From Pseudodesulfovibrio indicus (GTDB taxonomy: Bacteria; Desulfobacterota; Desulfovibrionia; Desulfovibrionales; Desulfovibrionaceae), in the NCBI RefSeq assembly GCF_001563225.1, contig NZ_CP014206.1:1674001-1738000 (forward strand): 64,000 nucleotides of DNA, given 5' to 3'. The notes beneath the pieces are model-generated. The model was given only the letters and a program-made list of their open reading frames with translations. It had not been told where the DNA came from and did not search any database. The position numbers and the translations under genes are program-made. Of the stretch, positions 1-9,691 are shown piece after piece (positions within the stretch are counted from its first letter, which is position 1; every line of letters starts with the position of its first letter).

Positions 1-3000
1 GGGGCGTCGTTCACGCCGTTGACGGTCACGGTCACGGTGTGGGTGGTGCCGTCCTCGGACTGGACGGTGAAGTCGCTGGTGTACTTCTCGCCGGTGCCCA
101 TGCCCTGGACCGAGGCGTTGCTCACCTCGTAGTGCCAGGTTCCGGATGCGTCCATGGTGAACTTGCCGCCGTGGGAGTCGACCAAGGGTTCGGTGATGGC
201 CTTGAATACGTTGTCGGCGTTGTCCACGTCGCTGGCGGTCAGGGTGCCGTCGGCGGTGAGCATGCTGTTCACGACCTGGAAGTCCTCGGTCATGGTGCCG
301 GTGTCCACGCCGCCGATCTCGGCGGCGTCGTTGGTGCCGATGATCTGGATGCTCAGGGTGGCGGTGTCGTTGGCCAGCAGCGGATCGTTCACGGTGTAGT
401 GGAATTCGTCGTAGGCGATCTCATCCTGGGCCAGGGCCTGGGTGTCGCTGTCGTTGTCGTTCAGCACGTACTTGTAGGTGCCGTTGTTGTAGATGGTCAG
501 CTTGCCGTAGGTGCCGTTGATGGTGGTGCCGAACAGCGGCATGACCAGGGCGTTGCCGGAGGCTCCTTCGGCACCCGCGCCGGCGGAGATGACGTAAAGG
601 GAGGAGTGGGCGTTGTCGATGTCGGCGTCGTTGGTCAGGACGTTGCCGCCGGCGACGTTGTCGCCCGCCTCGTCCACGCCCGCCTCGACGATGGAGCCGT
701 ACTTCACGTCGTCCACGGCCACCGGGGCGTCGTCGCTGCCGTTGACGTGGATGACCAGCTTGGCGGAAGCGTATCCGCCGTTGTCGTCGGTGATGGTGTA
801 GGTAAAGGTGTCGGTCTTGACGTCGTCGACGTTGAGCTTCTGGACGTTCTCGGCGTTGTCGTTGAGTTCGTAGCGGTAGGTGCCGTCGGACTGGATGTAC
901 AGGACGCCGTATTCGCCCGCGATGGAGGTCTCGCCGGTTTCGGCCACGTCTTCGGAGTTGCCCGAAACGTCGTTGGAATCCACGTGGGTCACGGACAGGG
1001 TGTCGCCCTCCACGTCGGAGTCGTGGCCGACCACGCCGAGGATGCCGTCGATCACGTTGCCGTGGGCGTCGAATCCGTCGGTGTAGAAGCCCTCTTCCTT
1101 GGCGAGACCGGCGTCGTCGTTGGCGATGGGGGCATCGTTCACGCCGTTGACGGTCACGGTCACGGTGTGGGAGGTGCCGTCCTCGGACTGGACGGTGAAT
1201 TCGCTGGTGTAGGAGTCATCGTTCCCCATGCTCTGCACGGAGGCGTTGCTGACTTCGTAGTGCCAGTTGCCGGACGCGTCCATGGTGAACTTGCCGCCGT
1301 GGGTGTCGGTCACCGGCTCGGTGATGGCCCTGAACACGTTGTCGGTGTTGTCCACGTCGGTGGCGGTCAGGGTGCCGTCGGCGGTGAGCATGCCGTCCAG
1401 GGAGACGTTGAGGTCCTCCGTCATGGTGCCGGTATCCACGCCGCCGATCACGGCCGCGTCGTTGGAGCCGATGATCTGGATGCTCAGGGTGGCGGTGTCG
1501 TTGGCGAGCAGCGGATCGTTCACGGTGTAGTGGAATTCGTCGTAGGCGATCTCATCCTGGGCCAGGGCCTGGGTGTCGCTGTCGTTGTCGTTCAGCACGT
1601 ACTTGTAGGTGCCGTTGTTGTAGATGGTCAGCTTGCCGTAGGTGCCGGTGATGGTGGTGCCGAAGAGCGGCATGACCAGGGAGCTGCCGGGCGTCCCTTC
1701 CTCGCCCGCTCCGGCGGAAATGACGTAGAGGGAGGAGTGGGCGTTGTCGATGTCGGCGTCGTTGGTCAGGACGTTGCCGCCGGCGACGTTGTCGCCCGCC
1801 TCGTCCACGCCCGCCTCGACGATGGAGCCGTACTTCACGTCGTCCACGGCCACCGGCGCGTCGTCGCTGCCGTTGACGTGGATGGTCAGCTCCGCCGAAG
1901 CGGTGCCGCCCTGCTCGTCGGAGATGGTGTAGGTAAAGGTGTCGGTCTTGACGTCGTTGACGTTGAGCTTCTGGACGTTCTCGGCGTTGTCGTTGAGTTC
2001 GTAGCGGTAGGTGCCGTCGGACTGGATGTACAGGACGCCGTACTCGCCCGCGATGGAGGTCTCGCCGGTTTCGGCCACGTTTTCGGAGTTGGCCGGGACA
2101 TCGTTGGAGTCCACGTGGATGACGGTCAGGGTGTCGCTGTCCACGTCGGAGTCATGGCCGACCACGCCGAGGATACCGTCGATCACGTTGCCGTTGGCGT
2201 CGAATCCGTCGGTGTAGAAACCTTCTTCCTTGGCGAAGCCGACGTCGTTCGTCGCTTCGGGGGCGTCGTTGGAGCCGTGGACGGTGATGGTCAGCGTGGC
2301 GGTGTTGCTGTAGACGCCGTCCGCGTAGCCGTTGGTGACGGTGTAGGTGAAGATGTCCTGCGGATGATCATCCTCGTTGAGCTTCTGCACGGAGTCCCAT
2401 TCATTCTGGAGCTGGTAGTCGTAGGTGCCGTCGGCGTGAATGGTCAGGGTGCCGTATTGGCCGTTGATGGTCACCGAGGCGTCGGGGTCCATGTTGTCGT
2501 CGGTGTACAGGGAGCCGTTTTCCTCGGTGTTTTCGGAGGAAACGGAGGAGACGAACATCTCGGTGTCGTCCACGTCGGTGTCCTTCCCGGCGCCGTTGTC
2601 TTCGCCGAGGATGACGTTGCCGGAGACCAGACCGGTGTAGTCCTGGTCCTCCATGTTCTTGATACCGAACTCGACCACGGAGTTCTCGTCGGCGTATGCC
2701 ACGGGCGCGTCGTTGGCGCCGTTCACGGTGAAGGAGATGTTGGCGTAGCTGAAGGCCCCGGAGTCGTCCATGATGCCGTAGGTGAACTGGTCGACGTTGT
2801 CTTCGCTGTTGTAGTTCAACGCGTTGAGGGCGTCGTAGGCCTCGCCGTCATCGGCGGTGTAGAGCTGGTAGTCGTAGGAGCCGTCGGTGTGGATGGTCAG
2901 GGTGCCGAACTGGCCGTGCACGGAGACTTCGCCGTTCGGGTCCACCTGAGCCACGTCGTAGGTCTGTCCATCGGCGGGGACGAAACCGGAGTTGCCCTCG

Positions 3001-4334
3001 CCGGGCAGGTCGTAGTCCACGGTCTGGGTGGCGTGGGAGTAGACGCCGACCACGAACATGGACTGGCCGTCGGGGGAGTCGCCGCCGTCCACGTCGGTGT
3101 CGGCCACGCCGCCGGCGTCGTCGCCCGCGAGCACGTTGCCGTGGACCGTGGTGTTGGAGGCGTCGTGGTAGTCGTGCGCTTCCTCGTCATGGACGTCCAC
3201 CTGGGAACCGCCCTCACCGAGGTCCGGGTCGTAGACCGAGGCGTGGAGGCCGTAGCCTTCGGAGTCGCCGGTCTCGACGGCCTGGACGTTCATGTCGTCG
3301 TGAGCCACGGGCATGTCGTTGGTGCCGGTGACGGTGATGGTCAGGGTTGCGGAGTTGCTCTCGCCGCCCACGCCGTCGACGATGGTGTACTCGAAGACCT
3401 CGTCATAGGTGTCGCCCTCGTTGAGGACGTCGGCCCAATCCTGGTTCAGGGTGTATTCCCAGTGGCCGTCGGAGTCGATGATCAGCACGCCGTACTTGCC
3501 CATGATCACGGTGTCGTCGCCCTGGACTTCGACCGGCGGGGTGTCCACGCCGTCGTGGTTTTCGCCCACGTGGTCGATGGTGACCATACGCATCAGGGCC
3601 TGGGTGCCGTCGACGTCCACGTCGTTGTCCATGACGTTGCCCTCGATCACACCGGGGGTCTGCGGGGGGTTGGGATAGTAAATGAAGAATCCGCCGCCGG
3701 AGGCCAGGGGAAAGTATTCGCTCACGTGGCCGGGCAGGTCGCCGCCCTCGATCTGGGCCAGGGCGTCGAGGTAGGCCTGCTCGCCGTCCACGAACATGAC
3801 GTTGCGGCCGAGGTCGAAGTCGGCGTCGCCTTCTTCGGCGATGGCGGCGGTGTCGTCATTGGCGATGGGAGGAACATTGCCGAGGACGCCCGCAGCGGTC
3901 AGCGGGGTGTAGGCGGCGAAGGCGTCGCCCTGGCCGCCCAGTGCGGTCAGTCCGTCGAACATGGCGCCCGCGTCGTCGCTGTACTCGCCGGCGCCCGAGC
4001 CGCCGCCGTTGGCACCGGCTGCGGTCTCCAGGTCCTCGGCGGTCTGGTCCGCGCCCTCGAAGGCGAAGAGATATACGTCGCCGGCCACCACCTCGCCGCC
4101 GAGCATCACGAAGGACGGCAGCGAACCGCTGTCTGCCAGCTCCTGGTAGTTTTCCAGGATAACGGTCCCGCCGCCCTCGATGGCGATTTCGAGACTGCCG
4201 TCCTTACCTACGAATTCAGCTGAAGAGAGGTCGAAATCGAACTGGACCGGGATGTCGGGCGAAAGGGTGTAGCTCTGGATCTTGCCGGTGCCGGGGAGAG
4301 AGACGTGCAGGGAGCGGGTGGTAGGTTCAGCCAT
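1..4334 (-). CDS. Giant VCBS/cadherin-like repeat adhesin, N-terminal part (runs off left edge)
   Basis: The reverse strand is open from an ATG at 4334, with GGAGG just upstream, to the window edge: about 1444 codons and no stop. After ~130 residues without repeats, the protein is a chain of VCBS/Ig-like modules. Each has an 'NGxNDAPVA' linker, a 'GNVxxxDxDVD' Ca-binding stretch, and a 'GxYGxLTIxxDGxYxY' core strand pair. Two nearly identical 377-residue blocks follow one another (spacing 1131 bp, e.g. 601 versus 1732). No classical signal peptide is visible at the start, which fits RTX-type adhesins exported by type I secretion through a C-terminal signal outside the window. Likely role: large surface or biofilm adhesin. 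Family assignment is secure; substrate and secretion route are inferred. Confidence 0.9.
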   Translation of the reverse strand, partial: MAEPTTRSLHVSLPGTGKIQSYTLSPDIPVQFDFDLSSAEFVGKDGSLEIAIEGGGTVILENYQELADSGSLPSFVMLGGEVVAGDVYLFAFEGADQTAEDLETAAGANGGGSGAGEYSDDAGAMFDGLTALGGQGDAFAAYTPLTAAGVLGNVPPIANDDTAAIAEEGDADFDLGRNVMFVDGEQAYLDALAQIEGGDLPGHVSEYFPLASGGGFFIYYPNPPQTPGVIEGNVMDNDVDVDGTQALMRMVTIDHVGENHDGVDTPPVEVQGDDTVIMGKYGVLIIDSDGHWEYTLNQDWADVLNEGDTYDEVFEYTIVDGVGGESNSATLTITVTGTNDMPVAHDDMNVQAVETGDSEGYGLHASVYDPDLGEGGSQVDVHDEEAHDYHDASNTTVHGNVLAGDDAGGVADTDVDGGDSPDGQSMFVVGVYSHATQTVDYDLPGEGNSGFVPADGQTYDVAQVDPNGEVSVHGQFGTLTIHTDGSYDYQLYTADDGEAYDALNALNYNSEDNVDQFTYGIMDDSGAFSYANISFTVNGANDAPVAYADENSVVEFGIKNMEDQDYTGLVSGNVILGEDNGAGKDTDVDDTEMFVSSVSSENTEENGSLYTDDNMDPDASVTINGQYGTLTIHADGTYDYQLQNEWDSVQKLNEDDHPQDIFTYTVTNGYADGVYSNTATLTITVHGSNDAPEATNDVGFAKEEGFYTDGFDANGNVIDGILGVVGHDSDVDSDTLTVIHVDSNDVPANSENVAETGETSIAGEYGVLYIQSDGTYRYELNDNAENVQKLNVNDVKTDTFTYTISDEQGGTASAELTIHVNGSDDAPVAVDDVKYGSIVEAGVDEAGDNVAGGNVLTNDADIDNAHSSLYVISAGAGEEGTPGSSLVMPLFGTTITGTYGKLTIYNNGTYKYVLNDNDSDTQALAQDEIAYDEFHYTVNDPLLANDTATLSIQIIGSNDAAVIGGVDTGTMTEDLNVSLDGMLTADGTLTATDVDNTDNVFRAITEPVTDTHGGKFTMDASGNWHYEVSNASVQSMGNDDSYTSEFTVQSEDGTSHTVTVTVNGVNDAPIANDDAGLAKEEGFYTDGFDAHGNVIDGILGVVGHDSDVEGDTLSVTHVDSNDVSGNSEDVAETGETSIAGEYGVLYIQSDGTYRYELNDNAENVQKLNVDDVKTDTFTYTITDDNGGYASAKLVIHVNGSDDAPVAVDDVKYGSIVEAGVDEAGDNVAGGNVLTNDADIDNAHSSLYVISAGAGAEGASGNALVMPLFGTTINGTYGKLTIYNNGTYKYVLNDNDSDTQALAQDEIAYDEFHYTVNDPLLANDTATLSIQIIGTNDAAEIGGVDTGTMTEDFQVVNSMLTADGTLTASDVDNADNVFKAITEPLVDSHGGKFTMDASGTWHYEVSNASVQGMGTGEKYTSDFTVQSEDGTTHTVTVTVNGVNDA

Positions 4335-4856
4335 GGATTCCTCCGAATCGATAGTATAAAATTGGAAATGATTCCTGTTTAAGCTTTATCAGGCTTCAAT
4401 TTATATCTGTGGCAAGGTTTTTAGTCAAACATACAAAATATTATTAAACCAGCATGTTAAAGTGTGGAGAAGGCATTCGTGGGGCCGCATATGCAAGGAA
4501 ATTCTTTGACTCCTTGATTTGCCAAATGGGGAAAATTACACCTGTTTGAATTGTGTTTTCAACAGGACTCTGTTGAAAAAAAGTTTTGTTGGGAATGGTT
4601 ATCCCCAAGCCCTTTCCTTCGATTTGTAGCCATAACCACTTGAAATAATGTGATAAAAAATGATGCAAATCAGGGCGGCCATTTGCCGGGTTAATTTGCA
4701 AGGGCAGTATGCCCGGCTGGAGGCAAGGAAAAATGCTCTACCAAGGGAGGAGGGCTAAACGCTGCAATACCGGCAAGTTCCGTTGTGAAGGAACCGGGTG
4801 GAGGCGGGCTGGCGCAAAGCCTTCGTCAATAGCGGTTATTGATGTTGGTTATGGGA
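4335..4856. other. AT-rich intergenic region upstream of the adhesin gene
   Basis: This 522-bp stretch is clearly more AT-rich than its flanks. It must hold the adhesin promoter (minus strand) and the end of the cyclase operon. An 85-codon reverse ORF (4444-4701) has no recognisable family or good ribosome site and is not called. No clear terminator or operator was found. Confidence 0.4.
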
Positions 4857-6962
4857 TTATTTGCTGGTCATGGTCCAGACCCCGTCCCATTCCTGGGGAG
4901 GATCGGCCATGAGCGCGCGGCATTTGGCCGCATACCGGTCGGCGGCGGGATCTTGGTCCGCCAGGGCGGAGAATTGTTCGGCGGCTGCGGCGAAATCACC
5001 CGCATAGAAGCTCGCGAGTCCCAGACCAAAGGCGGCCAAGGCGTCCTTGCGGCGCTCCCGGTCCGCCTCCGTCATGGGCTCGAACACGGTGATCGCCTCC
5101 TTCTTGCCCACCACGCGCAGACAGGACAGTTCGCGGGCCGGGATGCGCCCGTCCAGCTCGTCCAGGGTGGACCGGGAGATCATGGTGTAGGTCCCGAACT
5201 GCTTGTTGATGGACTCCAGGCGGGCGGCCAGGTTCACGGCGTCGCCGAGCATGGTGTAGTCGAACCGCTCGCGGGAGCCGAGGTTGCCGACCACGGCCGG
5301 GCCGGTGTTCAGCCCTATGCGCATGTGGAACTCCGAGCCGGTGCGGTCGAGCAGCTTCGGCCGCATCTCGGCCAGTTTCTCCTGGCAGGCCAAGGCTGCG
5401 GACACGCCGAGCAGGGCATGGTCCGGCTGGTCCACGGGCGCGTTCCAGAAGGCGATGATGGCGTCGCCCTCGTACTTGTCCACGGTTCCGCCGAACCGGT
5501 GGATGATGTCGGTCATGGCGGTCAGGTAGTCGTTGAGCACCGAGGTCAATTGTTCCGGGGTGAGCTTCTCCGAGATGGAGGTGAACCCCTGGAGATCCGA
5601 GAAGAAGATGGTCAGCTCGCGGCGTTCCCCGCCGAGGGTCAGGCGGTCCGGATGCTGGAGGAGCTGGTCGATGACCTTTGGGCTGAGGTACTGCTTGAAG
5701 GCGGACTTGATGAACTGTTTCTGGCGGCCTTCGGTGGCGTATTTCCATGCCCCGGCCAGGAACAGGGAGACCAGGCAGGCCGCCAGGGGCGCGGCCATGG
5801 CCGCCCATATCCCTTGGACATAGGCCGCGGTGGAGAGCAGCGCCGGGCCCGCCAGGACCGCGCCCGAGGCCGCCACCGTGGTCCACAGCCCGGAAATGGC
5901 CGTGACGCTGATCCCGGCCAGGACGGAGAAGAGCAGGATCATCGCCGTGTCGAACCAGCCGGGGGCCATGCGCAGGAAATCCCCGGACAGCAGGTTGTCC
6001 AGGGCCGTGGCGTTGACCAGCACCCCGGGCGAGACCCCGCCCATGGGCGTGGGCCGCAGGTCGAGCAGTCCGGTGGCCGAAAATCCGAAAAAGACGTGTT
6101 TGCCCTTCAGGTCCGCCGGGTCCACCACCGGCTCGCCGCCCTCGGCCAGCCGCATGCCGCTCTCCATGAGCGCCGCCGCGCTGTAGGTGGCGAAGGTTCC
6201 CTTGGGCCGGTAATTGAGGACCACCCGCCCGTTTTCCGTGAGCGGAGCCACGGCGTCGCCCACGGCGAGTTGGTCCGGGGCGAGGGTTACGGGCTGCGGT
6301 CCGGCCGCCATGAGCCCGGCCAGCGGCAGGGACGGGACAACCCGGCCATGGAATCGGACGAGCAGGGGGAAGCGGCGGTACACGGTGTCCGCGTCGGGTG
6401 CGACGTTGACGTTGCCCACCGGGATCAGGCCGGCGGTCAGGTCCGGGATGGGAAAGGTGGCCACCCGGGATTCGACAAGGGGGGCATCGCCCGTGACCGG
6501 GAACGCCGGTTTCGGGACGTGGGGCGGCCAGTCCGGGGAGGAGCCGTCGGCGCGGGCGAAGTCCGCGGCCAGCACCGCGCACCCCAGGTCGGCCAGCGCC
6601 CCCCTGAGGGCGTCGTCGTCGCCCACGCCGTAGACCGACGGTTCGGTGAAGACCACGTCGAAGGAGAGGGAGGCGACCCCGGCCCGCTTGCAGAATTCCA
6701 CCAGCGGCACGTAGGCCTGCCTCGGCCACGGCCAGCCCAGGCCAAAGGACTCCTTGGCCCAGTCCAGGGACTTCTGGTCCAGCAGCACCAGCCGGACACC
6801 GTCCGATGCCGCGCCCGGCCGGGCAAGAGCCCTGGCCCGGAAGTCGTAGGTCAGGTTCTCCGGCGTGCGGAGCAGCCCGACACCGCCCGCCGCCAGGGCG
6901 AGACACCCGCCGACGAGCCCGATGACCGCGCCCGCCAGGATTTTCCGGAGGTTCCGGTTCAC
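4857..6962 (-). CDS. CHASE2-domain adenylate/guanylate cyclase (class III)
   Basis: 701 residues. An N-terminal membrane anchor (~9-30) is followed by a periplasmic CHASE2 sensor domain (~35-330), three closely spaced hydrophobic segments (~340-410), and a class III cyclase domain (~445-640). Cyclase signatures are visible: 'FFSDLQGFTS' with the first metal Asp near 456, 'KYEGDAIIAFW' with the second near 500, and 'MLGDAVNLAARLE' with the transition-state Asn/Arg. It would make cAMP (possibly cGMP) in response to a periplasmic signal. The start is a GTG directly after the TAG of the upstream protease gene (6963), with AAGGGG inside that gene's end as ribosome site, so the three genes 8347-4857 form one tightly coupled operon. 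Confidence 0.92.
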   Translation of the reverse strand: MNRNLRKILAGAVIGLVGGCLALAAGGVGLLRTPENLTYDFRARALARPGAASDGVRLVLLDQKSLDWAKESFGLGWPWPRQAYVPLVEFCKRAGVASLSFDVVFTEPSVYGVGDDDALRGALADLGCAVLAADFARADGSSPDWPPHVPKPAFPVTGDAPLVESRVATFPIPDLTAGLIPVGNVNVAPDADTVYRRFPLLVRFHGRVVPSLPLAGLMAAGPQPVTLAPDQLAVGDAVAPLTENGRVVLNYRPKGTFATYSAAALMESGMRLAEGGEPVVDPADLKGKHVFFGFSATGLLDLRPTPMGGVSPGVLVNATALDNLLSGDFLRMAPGWFDTAMILLFSVLAGISVTAISGLWTTVAASGAVLAGPALLSTAAYVQGIWAAMAAPLAACLVSLFLAGAWKYATEGRQKQFIKSAFKQYLSPKVIDQLLQHPDRLTLGGERRELTIFFSDLQGFTSISEKLTPEQLTSVLNDYLTAMTDIIHRFGGTVDKYEGDAIIAFWNAPVDQPDHALLGVSAALACQEKLAEMRPKLLDRTGSEFHMRIGLNTGPAVVGNLGSRERFDYTMLGDAVNLAARLESINKQFGTYTMISRSTLDELDGRIPARELSCLRVVGKKEAITVFEPMTEADRERRKDALAAFGLGLASFYAGDFAAAAEQFSALADQDPAADRYAAKCRALMADPPQEWDGVWTMTSK

Positions 6963-7859
6963 CTACAGCCCCTTGGTCATGCTCGCGAACCGGTCCTCGC
7001 GGGGCTTGACCGGTGCGGGCCGCCGGTACCGGCCGATGATCTCCAGGATGTTGTTGATCCGGTCCGTGGGCGAGGGGTGGGTCTTGGCAAAGCCCGTGCT
7101 CTTGGCCGTGAACCGGGTGCGCATGACGTTGAGCATGTCGATGATCGCGTTGGGGTTGTAGCCCAGCCGCTGCATGATGGCCACGGCGTCCCGGTCCGCT
7201 TCCTCCTCGAAGGAGCGCGAGTAGCCGGAGTCGATCATGGTCGTGGTGATGTCGTGGATGGAGTCGTCAAAGGTCTTGGTCAGCTCCTTGAGCTTGCCGC
7301 CGGACAGGGCGGCGGTGCCAACCAGGGCCAGGGAGGTGGCCCCTTCGGTGATCCGGGACTGCTTGATGGCCTGCAACCCGTGCTGGCGCTGGACGTGGCC
7401 GATCTCGTGGGCCAGGACCGAGGCCATGGCGTCCTCCGAGGTGCAGCAGCCGAGCAGCCCCTTGGTCACGAAGATGAACCCGCCCGGCGCGGACAGGGCG
7501 TTGATCTCAGGGCTGTCCAGGACCAGGAAATGATAGCCGCCGAAGGTTTCGGGGCGGTCCGAGGCCTGGGCCAGGGTGGTGCCCATGACGTTGATGTAGC
7601 GCTGGGAGTTGCGGTGGTTGCAGTAGGGATAGCGGGACAGGATCACGGCGGCCACGGAGCGGCCGATGTAGTATTCCTGCTCCGGGGTGATGTCCTCGAA
7701 CCCGGAGATGAGGGTCTTGCCGCTCTTGAACACCGAGGTGACCTCGTCCGGGATGACGTCGGTCAGGTCGTCCAGGAACCCGGCCAGGGCGCGAGTCCCG
7801 AACGGGGTGAGCAGCAGGGGCGAGGCTGCCAGCGCGGTCAGGAAGGCTCTGCGGTTCAT
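6963..7859 (-). CDS. M48-family metalloprotease, TPR-less, secreted
   Basis: 298 residues. A short N-terminal hydrophobic segment preceded by 'MNRRAF' looks like an export signal (RR motif, possibly Tat). The zinc motif 'AHEIGHVQRQHG' and the downstream 'EEEADRDAV' glutamate motif are those of peptidase family M48 (BepA/YfgC/LoiP-like periplasmic proteases). There is no C-terminal TPR domain, unlike BepA. The ATG overlaps the TGA of the SH3 gene (ATGA at 7859-7856), so the two are translationally coupled. Likely role: periplasmic protein quality control or processing. A 473-codon reading that extends this gene upstream to 8384 is in the wrong frame over the SH3 gene. Confidence 0.9.
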   Translation of the reverse strand: MNRRAFLTALAASPLLLTPFGTRALAGFLDDLTDVIPDEVTSVFKSGKTLISGFEDITPEQEYYIGRSVAAVILSRYPYCNHRNSQRYINVMGTTLAQASDRPETFGGYHFLVLDSPEINALSAPGGFIFVTKGLLGCCTSEDAMASVLAHEIGHVQRQHGLQAIKQSRITEGATSLALVGTAALSGGKLKELTKTFDDSIHDITTTMIDSGYSRSFEEEADRDAVAIMQRLGYNPNAIIDMLNVMRTRFTAKSTGFAKTHPSPTDRINNILEIIGRYRRPAPVKPREDRFASMTKGL

Positions 7860-8347
7860 TGCTCGCCCCCCTTGGCCAGCCGGCCCACCTGGATGAACTC
7901 CTGGACATACTGCTGCGGGACCACGATTTTCTCCATCTTGTCCACCTGCGAGTAGTCCAGCCTGGTCTCCTTCTTGTACTGCTCCTCGACCTGCTTGTTG
8001 AACCCCTTGCCCGCCAGGGCCAGCTCGTCGGAGTTGGCGGCCGCCTCCACGTCCTTGTCCGTGGGGTTGAGGATGATCTCCTGTTCGGTCAGGGCGGAGA
8101 CGTGCATCCACCCGGTCTTGCCGTCGCGGGAGGCCTTCACCTGCCGCCAGTCGCCGTTCTCGCCCTTGAACTCCACCTTGTCGCCGTAGGGCAGCTCGGC
8201 CACCACGCGGCTCAGGAAGCCGGGTTTGTCGCGGAGCTGGCCGGTGCGCACCTGGACGCTCATCAACTGGGCGGCCAGGGCCATGGTCGCGGCCACGGCC
8301 AGCAGCGCCAGCACGGACAGGGCCGTGTTCACGGTCCGTTGCATCAT
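7856..8347 (-). CDS. Secreted SH3-domain protein
   Basis: 163 residues from an ATG at 8347 preceded by GGAGGAGAACG. A hydrophobic signal segment (~5-25) ends in 'ALAAQ'. A bacterial SH3 domain follows (~28-90), with 'VRTGQLRDKPGFLSRVVAEL', 'YGDKVEF' and 'GWMHVSAL', the usual SH3_3/TgpA-type layout. The C-terminal ~70 residues are charged and probably helical. SH3 domains of this kind bind peptidoglycan or protein partners in the periplasm. The gene heads the SH3-M48-cyclase operon and may recruit or regulate the protease. The exact function is unknown. Confidence 0.82.
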   Translation of the reverse strand: MMQRTVNTALSVLALLAVAATMALAAQLMSVQVRTGQLRDKPGFLSRVVAELPYGDKVEFKGENGDWRQVKASRDGKTGWMHVSALTEQEIILNPTDKDVEAAANSDELALAGKGFNKQVEEQYKKETRLDYSQVDKMEKIVVPQQYVQEFIQVGRLAKGGEQ

Positions 8348-8587
8348 CGTTCTCCTCCATGAGGTTGCGGGGGACCCGTTCCATTTCATCCTCTATACTA
8401 TAAAGAGCCTGTTGTGAACAAGGTGCGGGCGCTGGGAGTCTCTCTCAACCTCCCGGAATGTCGTGATTCCTACCATCATGGAACCACCGCACGGAAAAGT
8501 GCCTGCTTCCGTTTCCCGCCGATCGTGCTATAAACCATTGATCTGAACAAGCGGGAGCGCCGGAACCGGGCTCCATGGGAGATGGTT

Positions 8588-9412
8588 ATGATGAATTTCA
8601 CAGTGGATGCGGACAAGTGTACGAAATGCGGCGAATGCGCCGCAGACTGCCTCTGGGGGGTCATCGAGATGGACGGGCTGCCCGTGGTCCGGCCCGGGAA
8701 CGAGGCCAACTGCATCGAGTGCCAGCACTGCCTGGCCGTGTGCAAGCCGGGCGCGCTCTCGATTTTCGGCAAGGACCCGGCGGACAGCCTGCCGCTCAAG
8801 GGCCACCTGCCCGACCCGGCGCACATGGAGACCCTGATCATGGGTCGCCGCTCCACCCGGCGCTACCGGAAGGAGGGCGTTGACCCGGCCCTCATCCGCC
8901 GCCTGCTGGAGGTCGCTTCCCACGCGCCCACGGCCGTGAACATGCGGCCCGCCACCCTGACCGTGGTCGACGACCCCGAGGCCATGGCCCGGCTGCGCGC
9001 CGGCATGACCGAGGCCGCCCTGGCCGCCGTCCGCGAAGGCCGCATCCCCGCCGGCTGGGAGCGCATAGGCGATTACATCAGGCGCTGCGAGACCGGCGAG
9101 GACATCCTGTTCCGCAACGCCCCGCACCTGCTGGTGGTGTCGGCTCCGGAGAACGGCCTCGCGCCCATGGCCGACTGCCACATCGTCTTGAGCTATTTCG
9201 AGCTCTTGGCCAACAGCCACGGCCTGGGCACTGTCTGGAACGGCATCGCCCGCGCCCTGCTGACGGTCATCGCGCCGGAGTTCCGCGCCCGGCTGGGCAT
9301 CCCGGACGACCACCTCGTGGCCTGCTGCATGTCCTTCGGCCTCCCGGCGGTGCGCTATCACCGCACGGTCCAGCGCCCCGGCGCGGTCATCCGCTCTGTC
9401 GGCTATCCCTAA
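8588..9412 (+). CDS. Nitroreductase with N-terminal 2[4Fe-4S] ferredoxin domain
   Basis: About 274 residues. The first ~60 hold two [4Fe-4S] motifs (CTKCGECAADC and CIECQHCLAVC). A nitroreductase fold follows, with 'MGRRSTRRYRKEGVDPALIRRLL', 'ASHAPTAVNMRP', 'AAPHLLV' and a C-terminal 'FGLPAVRYHRTVQRP'. The ferredoxin part feeds electrons to the FMN domain, as in anaerobic ferredoxin-linked nitroreductases. Three in-frame ATGs (8582, 8588, 8591) compete. GGGAG at 8577-8581 best suits 8588 or 8591. Substrate unknown. It stands alone just left of tRNA-Ala. Confidence 0.9.
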   Translation: MMNFTVDADKCTKCGECAADCLWGVIEMDGLPVVRPGNEANCIECQHCLAVCKPGALSIFGKDPADSLPLKGHLPDPAHMETLIMGRRSTRRYRKEGVDPALIRRLLEVASHAPTAVNMRPATLTVVDDPEAMARLRAGMTEAALAAVREGRIPAGWERIGDYIRRCETGEDILFRNAPHLLVVSAPENGLAPMADCHIVLSYFELLANSHGLGTVWNGIARALLTVIAPEFRARLGIPDDHLVACCMSFGLPAVRYHRTVQRPGAVIRSVGYP

Positions 9413-9479
9413 GCCCGGCCAGGAGAACCCGCCCGCCGAAGGCCATCCGTGACCCGGTGAATTTTGTGTGTTTTTCCTG

Positions 9480-9485
9480 TTGACA
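9480..9485 (+). promoter_or_regulatory. -35 element for tRNA-Ala
   Basis: A consensus TTGACA lies 42 bp before the tRNA. No good -10 hexamer follows at 17 bp (the bases there read ACAAGT), so only the -35 is called. Confidence 0.4.
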
Positions 9486-9526
9486 AAAACCGCCCCCTTG
9501 GGACAAGTTGTCCTTCCCAACGACGT

Positions 9527-9602
<76 letters not shown>

Positions 9603-9612
9603 CTAGAAAGTT

Positions 9613-9646
9613 AAGGGTTTCAAGTAAATACTTGAAACCCTTTTTT
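9613..9646 (+). terminator. Rho-independent terminator after tRNA-Ala
   Basis: A 14-bp stem AAGGGTTTCAAGTA/TACTTGAAACCCTT with a 2-nt gap is followed by a T run. It was brought in by the island: the tails of copies 2, 3 and 5 carry a different hairpin. It may also serve the integrase end from the other strand. Confidence 0.85.
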
Positions 9647-9673
9647 CGTGCCTGATGGCTGATTTCAGGAATA

Positions 9674-9691
9674 TGTCCGCTATGTGTCCGC
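9674..9691. repeat. Paired TGTCCGC repeats, possible integrase arm sites
   Basis: TGTCCGC occurs twice, 11 bp apart, at the 3' end of the integrase gene. The same pair with the same spacing recurs at 47494-47511, near the second att copy. Such repeats beside att cores are typical of arm-type recombinase sites; this role is inferred. Confidence 0.4.

Noticed and set aside
39-4223. A 1394-codon open frame on the plus strand
   Set aside because: Gly/Val/His-rich mirror of the VCBS repeats on the minus strand. The reverse reading has start, ribosome site and family motifs; this one is a codon-bias shadow.
4839-7955. A 1038-codon open frame on the plus strand
   Set aside because: Antisense to the cyclase and protease genes, which carry clear family motifs.
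6963-8384. A single 473-aa protease extending to 8384
   Set aside because: Its first part is the SH3 gene read in the wrong frame. The protease proper starts at the ATG at 7859 that overlaps the SH3 stop.
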